DNA of 64,000 bases, taken from contig NC_088790.1 in the NCBI RefSeq assembly GCF_949628265.1, positions 28,028,545 to 28,092,544 of the forward strand. The letters are read 5' to 3'. The position numbers and the translations under genes were made by a program. The notes beneath the pieces are model-generated. The model did not search any database. It was not told the DNA's origin and saw only the letters and a program-made list of their open reading frames with translations. Positions 1-9,672 of this stretch are shown here, piece by piece (the stretch's first letter is position 1; each line of letters opens with the position of its first letter). Source of the stretch: Cloeon dipterum. Its lineage: Eukaryota > Arthropoda > Insecta > Ephemeroptera > Baetidae.

Positions 1-278
1 TGAACATATTTTCTTGGCATATTCCGATTCCTCTCGTCGAGATCTGTTCAACGGTGTATGCCACTTATTGGGGAAACTCTTGGTTTTGAAATTAAATCGG
101 ATTTCAAATAAGGAGACAGGCATTACCAATTGAACAGCACAATAACTTTCCAGCCAATTTTCTAAAAAAAAATGCAATGCTTCTTAGGTCAATTTAGGCT
201 TTAACTGAATCCCAAGGGATGAGTTTATGCATTGGCAACAAGCATTTTCCAGGCTTTTCCAGTATCATTCCTCTTTAA
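1..278 (-). repeat. MITE family E, copy 1 (cut by window start)
   Basis: This matches 49,500-49,783 almost base for base and, in reverse orientation, 39,960-40,393. The right end reads CAGTATCATTCCTCTTTAA, which is the family's terminal inverted repeat ending in TTAA (275-278). The element lies in intron 1 of OBP-like gene 1. The paralogous intron of gene 2 has an unoccupied TTAA at 6529-6532 followed by the same downstream sequence (AATTCCRACAAGTAG), so the insertion point can be seen directly. The TTAA target suggests a piggyBac-like or other TTAA-specific DNA transposase as the mobiliser; no transposase is encoded here. Confidence 0.85.
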
Positions 279-1110
279 GTCTTTAATTCCGACAAGTAGT
301 TGTTACTCATATATACCCAAACAATTTGTTTTGAAATGCAAATTGGCCAAAAGGTTGCAATTTCATTCTAATTTTTTATCTCAACATAGATAGAGCAAAT
401 CGATCATATCGATTAACATTTTAAATGTTGCCTTTCAGTGGGCTGGGTGCCTGAAATGTGCGGCCTGGTGCTCCCATGTTATCCGTTCGCGGTGTTATTC
501 GCACTCGGAATTCAGCATTCGTGCTGCGCGCCCTTCCCGCTCCGAGAGAACAGGGATAAAAAGAGCATAAAACAATAAATAAATTAAAATTTACTCATGA
601 GGGGCGTACACATTTCTTTAGTTTTAAAAACTGGATGCTAAATTAAGCTGGTCATAATGATTTTCATCAATTATGCGAGCAGTAAATCCAATTTTTTTTT
701 ATATTTCAGTTTTTAAAAATCTCAACCAAACTTTTCGCAATATTTTGATTTATTCAGGCTTTTGCAAAGGGCGGACTGCTAGTAATATGTACGATTGTCC
801 AATGGTTTTCTCCGAAAATAATTAGCTTTAACATATAGGAAACCCTAGTTTTAGTCTTGGGAAATAATATTCGTGTTCAGGTGGAATGATTTGAGGAAAT
901 TCGCAATCTTTTTGTTGTATAAATTATACTTTAAGTAATTAAATCCTAAATTACATTTTTTTCGAGCGCTCATTTCCAGATGAGGATTTTCAGTCTATTA
1001 ATTTATTTTAAATTTTGATTGAATTCAACTTTGGATCAGTTCCATAAAATCCAGTAACAAAAATGCAACTTGATTCGCTTCTAATTTTGAGTTGTAACAT
1101 TATTGTTTAG

Positions 1111-2010
1111 GCGCTGGTGAAAAATTCATGCTACGAGCCAACATTAAGTTCAGTCTTTGGTGATAATGGCGACGGCTCCTTCGATGCTGCCTTCAAAGAA
1201 TGCGGCGGAAATGACGAGACGCTCTATTATTTGACTTATTTCAAGTTGAATGAGTTCTATGATCAAAATAACAACTTCAACCTGAACAACACAAATCCAG
1301 GTATAAGGAGTCTATATTTTATACACAACTGATTTAATTTATATTCCACTAACTTGAAAATCTGAAAGACAAAAGGCTGCTGGCCCAGGAGGTAAAATAA
1401 TTCCACCATCGAAATGCGATACATTAATATCCATTTTTTTTCTAATTTGCAGGAAATCTTATTTTGCATCTTTCAAAAACTGGGAATTGTATCAAAAAAA
1501 ATTATTTTTCGAGATCATTTTGATCATTTGGTTAAATTTAGGTTGATTCCAAAAAAACGTTTACTAATGACGATGCAGCAAACTCGAAAGCAATATCTGT
1601 TTCTATAAAGAAATTCCCATACTGGTACTCGATTTGGAACTGCCTTCACAGACTTTGCAACAAACTCGTTTATATCAACGTGGGTTGGAACATTAGAATT
1701 GTCATCTACATTCGCTGCTACATCTGGTACATGTACATGGTATGCTGAGGAATCCATAATTTTTGCTTCAAATTATTTTGATTTAAAAAATTTACAGGAC
1801 TATATCGGTTGGCCGATTTTGAAAAGCAGAGCCATTCCGGAGGGTCTCACTTGGCGTTAGTTGAAGCTTATAATAAAATTAAAATGAAATCCTATTCTAA
1901 AATACTGTCTCCTATTTTCAGAAAATAGCACGGTCTGCAATGAAACCCTGTCAGGGATGTACTCGTGCAATAAAGGGTCCTCCTTCAACCAAGCCTTCCC
2001 AACTTACTAG
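1111..2010 (+). CDS. OBP-like secreted protein, gene 1 (5' end outside window)
   Basis: Exons 2-7 of the seven-exon family, at 1111-1300, 1369-1391, 1453-1488, 1542-1739, 1798-1855 and 1922-2010 (TAG). All junctions are GT-AG and keep phase with the paralogues. Exon 1 (signal peptide and Thr-rich segment) must lie to the left, because intron 1 is interrupted by the MITE at the window edge. Visible landmarks are NSCYEP, FGDNGDGSFDAAF, the OBP-like core LFCIFQKLGIVDS, an aromatic stretch ending RCYIWYMYM, and the final pair VCNETLSGMYSC. No stop or frameshift interrupts it, so it may be functional. The exon 5 donor is GTATGC instead of GTAATG in the paralogues. Poly(A) signal AATAAA is at 2131-2136. 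Family assignment is inferred from the helix-3-like Cys motif and the C-terminal Cys pair. Confidence 0.75.
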
Positions 2011-2239
2011 AAGTTCGACGGACATGTCACGGCGTCAGCTGAATTCACAATTATTCGTTGGATTTGACTAAAAAGAAAATAATTTTGTGTGCGCACCTTC
2101 GAAGATATAATAATCAGATTGTTTGACTTCAATAAAATCACTTTTAATTGGTTAATAAATTCTTTTTAATATCATTTTATTCCCTGAATATATATTTTGG
2201 AGAGTGGCTCCTATATATTATATAATACACATACACATG

Positions 2240-3090
2240 ATCTCGGTACAGACTTTTGTACATCTACGGGACGCAATCCCTTTCTCACCTAAAAGTAAGA
2301 ACCGCTCCAGAAGACCAAACCACTTCCCTATCTCCCCGTGTAAAAAAATCACCAAAAGCTTAAATTTCGACACCTCTTGGTGCGAAATGAAGTGTCCGCA
2401 GCTTTTAAATTCACGCTCTGGCCTTCAGGAGAGTTAAAAAAATGAAATAAAATGAAAATCGGCCCTCTTGCGTGAATTTTGGAGACGTCGGGGGCCGGGC
2501 GGGGGTGGTGACGGTGCCTAAAATACACGCAAAGTTTTATGGTGGGTTAAACGAACATTAGTATTTCACCCTACGATCCGTAGGAGCAGAGTTAAGGCCA
2601 AAAAACGTGGTTTGGACGTTAAATATTTTTCAAGAATCTCCTACACACTTGAATAAAAGTGCATCCAATGTGCTACAAATGCATTGTTAGTGCTGATTTG
2701 TTTAGCGTTATTAGCACCAGAGATAATCAGGGTAAATATAAAAAATAGGAAGACGCAGAATTTTACTGTGAGTTTGATGAACTAAAGTTTTCCTTCCTAC
2801 GACCCATAGTAGCCGAGAAATTAATTTTAAAGTCGAACGAAACGCGATTTGTGACACTTGCTAACAGAGGTTTGGGCCGCACGGTGCCGATTTTTTTACC
2901 AACCGTTGCCCCTTGGTAAGGAGCGATCATCCGTGCGTGGTTTTCCAAAATCGTACCTTTTTTTAGAATTTTTTAAAAAGTCGAAAATTTTAATGACTTT
3001 CCGCCAGTCATACCGCCGGTCCAGGGAAAAAATAAAAACAAATGGTTTCACCCTCACTTGCCACCGATCTTCCCCTGGTCACGTGAGCAG
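2240..3090 (+). repeat. Dispersed repeat P, copy 1
   Basis: This is related along most of its length to 8205-9240, 13,805-14,420 and 17,570-18,260. Shared landmarks are GACCAAACC followed by a CCC(G/A)TGTAAAAAAATCA-like stretch, a G-rich patch, and TTTTCCAAAATCG followed by a GGTCCAGG(G)AAAA stretch. It is more diverged than the other copies. P recurs beside the OBP-like genes, so it probably travelled with the gene duplications. I see no terminal repeats or coding capacity. Confidence 0.65.
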
Positions 3091-3111
3091 TCATCGGGCC
3101 CTGCACTGTTT

Positions 3112-3640
3112 TGTTGTGATTTTGCCGGCGCCATCGCTTGTATTGGAATCGTTTGGTCAATTTCTCCGCCTTGTCAACGGACAGTTGCCCGAAGTGCTGG
3201 CACGAAGCGTCGTTGACGAAGGGCAGCGCCGAGATCACAGCAGCACCTGGAAGTGCAGCTCCAGCTCGTTCCTCTGTTGATCCACCTGGCCACCCTAAAA
3301 AAAATCAGGAAATGAATTTTTAATTTTGTGTAATATTGCAGTTAGGAACGTCAATCAATTATTATTAACTCGTGGACAAACAATTTATAAATCCGTCTAA
3401 TGATTTTCTTTTTGAACATTTTCAGGAGAAAACAATGGAGATAATTTCAACTAATAATAAGCAAACCTGATGAAATGCTTGAGATCTTCGCTAAAATCTG
3501 TAATGCCGACCACAAAGACGTGGTAGACGTGCATGGCCGGGGGGAAGTTCTCCTCCATGCAGGGTGTGTTCGAAGCGCCGCACGTCAAAGACTTTGCGAG
3601 AAAGGGTGTACCTGCGCACCTTCCGTGTTGGGCAAGAATC
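3112..3640 (-). pseudogene. Fossil of an unrecognised gene, two exon-like blocks
   Basis: Two GC-richer blocks in AT-rich surroundings read like coding sequence on the minus strand. The first (about 3640 to 3479) contains, in one frame, RRYTLSRKVFDVRRFEHTL and, in the next frame, EENFPPAMHVYHVFVV followed by GITDFSEDLKHF, implying a frameshift. It ends at a possible donor (CAG/GTTTGC). The second (about 3290 to 3112) follows a TTTTTTTAG acceptor-like site and reads ISALPFVNDASCQHFGQLSV then DKAEKLTKRFQY. The two blocks keep exon order but their phases do not join cleanly. I do not recognise the family. It could be a transduplicated fragment or a decayed local gene. Confidence 0.4.
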
Positions 3641-3660
3641 CGCAATACGTTGTGAAGTTG

Positions 3661-5509
3661 ATATTTGTGAATTCTTTTTAGTTCTGAAGGATTTAACAAG
3701 GATCTTTGAGTGAAAATGTTTAATAAAAAAAAAAATAAAATAACACTAAACAAATGAGAACTGAAGCTTTTTCTTTGTTTTTTCATTTTTTTTAAATTTT
3801 GACAAATAATTTCCGCCCGCGGCACTGATTTTTTTCTAGAATTGGTTCAACTAATTCCTTATTGCAGGCTCTTCACACTTTAATAAAACAAAAGCACCAT
3901 ATTGTTGTTTATTAATTATAAACAAAAAAAATGGTATTAAAATCGAAAAAACATTAAAATAACTTTTATTCAATAATTTTACTCACTATATATCTTTTGC
4001 TGGTTCCCAAACAGTCTTTATCAAGTTAAAAAATTTTAAGTTTATATTCTTTTTCTTTTTTCCCGTTAAAGATCACTTTTAACAACACGGTTACGTGGTC
4101 TATTACAATATTATGTCGTGCGTGTCATCTGGTTTGTCAGAGTGGGCTGGGCCAGTTTCGCAGTGACGCAAATGAGAGCAAAATTTCCGCGAATATGACC
4201 CTTTTATGTTGTTTATTGCCCGTTTGTCCTCTATCGCTTGACCGCTTCGACTTTGAAACTGAAAAACTAATGTTTCCTGTAAAACTACTGCGCACATCTC
4301 GCTCTCTCGCTCGCCCGTTCGTTCGTTCGTGGAATAGATTTTATCATTTTGCTCTTTATTGGGGGGCGTCATAAATCATTTTCGTTCGAAATGACATGTT
4401 CCCACGCCCAGCATTTCGAAAAATTGGCACAACGCAACCAAACCTCAGCGTTGCAGTTTGACTTTTTAGCAAACCCGTCACCCGTCCTTTGGATGTTACA
4501 GTCTTTTACAGTTCACCTCAAATAGAACACAATTGGAAAGTGCAGGAAAAATAGTGAACACGTAAAGTTTCTAACCCCTTTTTTTGTGAATTTGTTACCA
4601 AATTTACATTTTCTTTGTGAGCATGTAATTTTGAATCATGCTTTTTTCACTCAAATCCTCTTGCCCAAAAAATTACGGATTTTTTTACCGTCAATAGATT
4701 TTCTATGCAGTCACGATTTGCATTTTAAGCTGTGATAGAATTGCAATGAAGAGAAGATGAGAGGTGTTTCATAAATTAATAAACTGAGACGTCCAAAGGA
4801 AAACGCTGCAAATAGAGACTCGCTTTTGATTTCCGCAACTTAAGCGCCTGCACACCCTTGTGGCAATAATTTTAGCGTGTATGTAAATGTGCTTGAGCAG
4901 TGACCGTGTACGACACGACTATAATTTGTTTTGTCAACGAACTTGATCGCCTTTTTCACTTTAACCGGAATGTCGATCTGCTTTAGCGAAATAAATAAAT
5001 AAATAATTTTAAGGTTTTTATTTTAAAGATGTATTTTTTCTATTTAGCACCTCAGAAGAACAAAGAGTATTTTGAAAAACGCATGAAATTGTTATGGAGT
5101 GCTGACGAAATATTTTTTTAACTTTTCTTATAGCCTTTCTAGTAATCGCAAAATAATAAAACAAGATGGATGAACTTAAATTTAAAACTTCTAGAGAAGT
5201 TCTCTAGCTAGCTCTTAAGTTTTAATCAAAACATGAAATTATATGAATTAAAAAACTTAATCTATTTGCGTTACTTTCAATTCAAGTCCTTCTATCATAG
5301 TTTTAGATCTCGAGTGCCGCTTTAAAAATTGGCCTATTAAGATATAAAAGTGTTGCCGATCTAAATAAAAATATAAAATAATGCACCTTAACTTATAAAT
5401 ATATATTAATATAACTTTATTGGTTAACCTATATGAGCACGAAGCGAACTCGATAGAATTATTTTTAGGACTTTATAAAGTCCAAAGTGTCGCGAGAGAG
5501 TGACATGAT
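3661..5509. other. Intergenic AT-rich stretch, no gene seen
   Basis: No supported exon, RNA gene or inverted repeat. Homopolymer A/T tracts and a short AAAT run near 4990 are the only simple features. A GC-richer patch at about 4110-4330 has no convincing reading frame. Confidence 0.5.
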
Positions 5510-5572
5510 AGGCCAGCCGCGCTGAAGAACTGTTTAGCGGCACAGTTTCCTTTAATATTTGAGGCGTTGTCT
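5510..5572 (+). repeat. Relic of dispersed repeat R
   Basis: The stretch GCTGAAGAACTGTTTAGCGG followed by CACAGTTTCC and AGGCGTTG parallels the core of R elsewhere (for example 30,825-30,875: GCTGAAATACTGCTCGGCGG then CATAGTTTCC and AGGCGTTGG). Only about 60 bp survive. Confidence 0.5.
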
Positions 5573-5812
5573 GTGATTCGCTATGTTGCAAACTATTTTC
5601 GAGAACAACTCAAGACGAAATATATGAAAATTGAGAATTTCCTCTTCAACTCACACAAATTGGATGAAAGTGAAATTGACTCGGTTTTAAAAAATATTGA
5701 GGAAGTTTTTCTCATTTCCAAATGGAAAGAGACAAAACTTTCTAGAAAACACCCGCGCAGCAAATCCGTATTGAAATGATTTTATATTTTATTAATTTTC
5801 AAAACGCTCTAC

Positions 5813-6130
5813 ATAGATAGGGATCGTTCTGCTTACGCGTATGTGCTCCGTTATAAATCACAACTTGGTTTTGACGTACATATGTAGTAAAGAGTTGGCG
5901 TCTATTTCCCATGGTCATGAGATGTGTCCCATTTTCCAAGGCTTCGCGAGAACTTTGCACATACAGATAAGGATCTTTCTGCTACGTTTTGCTCCATTTT
6001 ATTATAAATCACAGCTCGCTCATGACGGTTTTATGATAAATTACTGCACTTATTTTATAGCTGGCGTCCATTTCCATGGTTAGAGTGATAGGTGTCCCAT
6101 TTTCCAAGGATGTACTAGAATATTCCACGT
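5813..6130 (+). promoter_or_regulatory. Tandemly duplicated upstream module of gene 2
   Basis: Two diverged copies of a module of roughly 150 bp lie head to tail (about 5813-5960 and 5962-6130). Both contain, in order, an AGATA(A/G)GGATC(G/T)TTCTGC block, TTATAAATCACA, a GGCGTC(T/C)ATTT block, CCATGG (5909 and 6074) and TTTTCCAAGG (5932 and 6100). The proximal copy runs into the gene 2 TATA box. The distal copy has no exon 1 behind it and simply leads into the second module. Gene 2 is the only family member here with a doubled upstream region. Confidence 0.6.
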
Positions 6131-6148
6131 ACTTTTCGACTATAAATA
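6074..6148 (+). promoter_or_regulatory. Core promoter of OBP-like gene 2
   Basis: CCATGG at 6074, TTTCCAAGG at 6101, CACGTA at 6126 and TATAAATA at 6141-6148, with the ATG 59 bp past the end of the TATA box. The same elements in the same order stand before genes 3 and 4, which supports function by paralogue comparison. Confidence 0.7.
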
Positions 6149-6206
6149 CTGAGGATATTTTCCAACATTTATCCTTTCAAGTTTTGGACTTGCTGCGTGC
6201 ATCATC

Positions 6207-8056
6207 ATGCGTCTGCTCCTCCACTTCAGCGTGTTGACTGTGCTGTGTGCCATTTGCTGCGCCCAGCAGACCAAGCCGCCCCCTACTACAACAAAGACTA
6301 CAACAAAGACAACAACAAAGACGACAACAAGAACGACACCGAAGACGACAACAAGGACGACGACGACGGCAAAGACAACAACAAGAACGACACCGAGGAC
6401 GTCACCGACGACAACTGGAAAGACGACCACCAAGCCAAGAATTGATTGCTGGTCAAATCCATCGGACTATGTGAGTAATTTTGAGGTGTAATTTTTTCGG
6501 CAATTTTTGGTAGGCGCTCGCAATTGTCTTAAGTAATTCCAACAAGTAGTTGTTACTCAATCTCTATAAAAAAATTGTTTAATGAATTACAAAATAGCTG
6601 TGAAGTTCACAGTTACACACTCTGTGTTTTTCTCATCATTAATAATTCGATCATATCGATTATTAAAAGTTTAAATTTTGTTAACAAACCAAAATTCACT
6701 CATGAAGAGACGTATGAATTCCTTTTGAAGTTTTAAATGGATATACAAATAAAGCTAGTCATATTATGATTACTCCAGCAACTGTGCGAGCCAGAATTCC
6801 AGATTTTTTTAAAATCTGTATTTAAAAATTCCATCCAAAATTCTCGCAATATTTTGATTTTATCTGGCGTTTGCAATGGGCGGATAGTTGGTTATAAATG
6901 ACTGTCCAATGGTTTTTTAGCCGAAAATGAAATATTTCCTTATAAACTACATGCTTTACATTTTTTAGTATCTTTTTTAAAATTTATAAATTCAGGGGGC
7001 TTTCATTTCCAGACGTTGATTTCCATTCTATTATTTATTTTATATTAAATTTTAATTGAATTCAACATTTTCTTTTGATCAATTTTCTGCCGCATTTTGT
7101 ACAATCCAGTTGAACAAATAATTATAATTTTTAATTGTAACTTTATTGATTAGATGCTGGTGAACAATTCATGCTACGAACCAAAATTGGATTCGGTCTT
7201 TGGTGATAACGGCGACGGCTCCTTCGATGCTGCCTTCAAAGCTTGCGGTGGAAATGACGAGACGCGTTATTATTTGACTTATTTCAAGTTGAATGAGTTC
7301 TATGATCAAAATAACTACTTCAACCTGAACAGCACAAATCCAGGTATAAGAAGTCTATATTGTATAAACAACTGATTTAATTTTTAATCCACTAACTTGA
7401 AAATCTGACAGACAAAAGGCTGCTGGTCCAAGAGGTAAAATACTCCCGTTTTTTAAATGCGACCCATTAATATCTATTTATTTTTCTAATTTGCAGCAAA
7501 TCTTGTTTTGCATCTTTCAAAAACTGGGAATTGTATAAAAAATAATAACTTTTCGAGATCATTTTAATCATTTGGTCCAATTTAGGTTGATTCCAACAAA
7601 ACGTTTACTAATGACGATGCAGTAACGTCGAAAGCAATGTCCGCTTCCATAAAGAAATCCCCATACTGGTGGCCCATTTGGAACTGCCTTCACAGACTTT
7701 GCAACAAACTCATTGTTATCAACGTGGGTTGGAACATTAGAATTGTCATCTACATTCGCTGCTACATCTGGTACATGTACATGGTAATGCTGAGGAATCC
7801 ATAAATTTTGGCTTCAAATTATTTTGATTTAAAAAATTTTCAGGACTATATCGGTTGGCCGATTTTGAAAAGCAGAGCCATTCCGGAGGGTCTCACTTGG
7901 CGTTAGTTCAAGCTTATAATAAAATTAAAATGAAATACCGTTCTAATATCCTGACTTCTTCTACCAGAAAATAGCACGGTCTGCAATGAAACCCTGTCAG
8001 GGATGTACTCGTGCAACAAAGCGTCCTCCTTCAACCAAGCCTTCCCAACTTACTAG
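6207..8056 (+). CDS. OBP-like secreted protein, gene 2 (mucin-like N-terminus)
   Basis: Exons 6207-6470, 7154-7343, 7412-7434, 7497-7532, 7586-7783, 7844-7901 and 7968-8056 (TAG) give 285 residues; all introns are GT-AG. Residues 1-20 are a signal peptide (MRLLLHFSVLTVLCAICCAQ), followed by about 55 residues of Thr/Lys/Arg/Pro, a likely O-glycosylated linker, much longer than in genes 3 and 4. The folded part has nine Cys. The block LFCIFQKLGIVDSNKTFTND resembles the helix 3-4 region of insect odorant-binding proteins, and the VC-x9-C end resembles their last Cys pair, but the Cys usually four residues before the helix-3 Cys is missing. An aromatic-rich segment (IRCYIWYMYM) lies in exon 5. 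Role inferred: extracellular binding of small hydrophobic ligands. A divergent secreted Cys-rich family outside the OBPs is the main alternative. Poly(A) signal at 8157-8162. Confidence 0.75.
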
Positions 8057-8204
8057 AAGTTCGAGGAACATATCACAGCGGCAGCTGCAAATTCGTAAAA
8101 GAAAATAATTTTGTGTGCGCACCTTCGGAGATGTAACAATCGGATCGTTTGACTTTAATAAAATCACTTTTTGAATTGATAAATAAACACTTTTTAATCT
8201 TTTT

Positions 8205-9240
8205 ATTACCTATTTGGACACTTTTGGCAAGTTCACTACTTTTAGCATACAGAATAGAAAGTTAAGAGATGCTCTTTGGAGTTGTCCTCTGATAGACAAA
8301 TGATTTAAATTCGGCCCCTAGGGGCCCCGCAGGAGCCCCTCGACCAAACCTGTTGCTAATCTTCCCATTTAAAAAAAAATCAGCAAAGCACGAGCAATCG
8401 ACGTGTTTTTATCTGTCGCAAGGAGGCGTATTTTCAAGTCAGAAACCGAATTCGAAATTAAAAACAAAATTGAATCCAAAAACTTTAAAAAAACTCAGAT
8501 TTTGGGAGCGTGTCGGGGGGGGGGGGGGGGCGGTGGTAGTCGAGCCTAAAAGACGCAAAATTGTACGGCAAGTCTGGTGAACTTTGGTTTTTCTGCTTAC
8601 GACCCATATAGGAGCCGAGGTATTAATTTTTAAAGTAAAAAAGCAGCGATTTGTGGCACTTGCCAATTAATGAGGTTTTTGGGGCCTAGGTGGGGACTCT
8701 GTGGCCGAACGCAAGGTTCGCAAAAACCCGCTGTTTTGGAAAAACTGTTTTTTATTGATATTAAAAAAATTATATGATGTATGACGAGGGTTTTTGGGAA
8801 AACCAGGAAAATGCAACGGGTTTCACCAAAGACAGACAATATTGAAACACGAACCACAATTTTCTTAAATTTCTGGCTTTTTTAGCGTGAAATCTGACCT
8901 TTTCAGGGTTAAATTCGGAAAAATGTAGAAAAACCCAAAACTGGTGGGTTTTTTTAACTGTTTTTTGCGCGAAAAACCAGTGGTGCATTTTCCGCACTGC
9001 AAAATTGGCGAACCCTGGCCGGACGGCGCCGTTTTTTTTTTACCAAACGATGTCCCTTTAGGTAAGGGGCGTTCATCCGTAAATGGTTTTCCAAAATCGG
9101 ACCTTTTACGATTTTTTTGTTTGTTTTTTGTTTTTAAATTCATCCAATTTACGAAAAAGTCAAAACTTGCACAGTTTTGCTCGGGTCATATCTCCAGTCC
9201 AGGGAAAAAAATTCTAAAAAATTGCAATAATGGGATGAAA
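8205..9240 (+). repeat. Dispersed repeat P, copy 2
   Basis: Starts in the 3' flank of gene 2 and ends ahead of the gene 3 promoter. It shares the GACCAAACCTGTTGC, AAATCAGCAAAG and GTCCAGGGAAAAAA landmarks with the other P copies. It contains a 16-nt G run (8515-8530). The reading frames across it are short and not shared between copies, so I treat it as non-coding. A segment at about 8700-9000 is absent from the shorter copies. Confidence 0.7.
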
Positions 9241-9480
9241 CCTGAAAAAAGAAATAATTCAAGATTAGTTTTTTATATAATTGCATAGCATTAGACAAAA
9301 CTTGAAAAATAATATCAAATTTTACTCGTCAGGATGATTTTAAACAGAAATTGTATTCTTTTCATTTTGAAAAGTTTCAACGTGCTTTCTGCTTTTGCGT
9401 GTTCGCTACAGCATTTTAGCAAAAATCCCAGCTTTTGGGAGGTTGACGTGTTCATTTTCCAAAAGGCAATTGTTGCTTTT

Positions 9481-9672
9481 TGAAAAATAAATCAAAACGA
9501 TTTTCTGACAGGTGAAGCGTTCGCGCTTTGTTCCATGGGCATTGTGTGGTGATGTGTCCATGTTTCCAAGGTTGGGCGAAAATTTTGCACGTAGTTTTCG
9601 GGTATAAATACGGAGGACCTTTCCCCTTTGCCACATAGCGAGCTTTAGTGTCATTGCTGTGCGTTGTTCATC
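9481..9672 (+). promoter_or_regulatory. Promoter and 5' UTR of OBP-like gene 3
   Basis: CCATGG at 9533, TTTCCAAGG at 9563, CACGTA at 9588 and TATAAATA at 9603-9610, then GGACCTTTCCC and a 5' UTR ending TTGTTCATC before the ATG. It aligns almost throughout with 14,641-14,838 ahead of gene 4, including the upstream CGATTTTCTGACAG block. Confidence 0.75.

Noticed and set aside
5567..5779. 70-codon frame starting in the R relic at 5567
   Set aside because: No homologous frame in other copies, no motif, AT-rich composition.
6140..6445. Val-rich minus-strand frame and two extra plus-strand frames over the Thr-rich exon of gene 2
   Set aside because: Shadows of the ACA/AAG repeat; only the frame with signal peptide and correct splice phase continues into the conserved exons.
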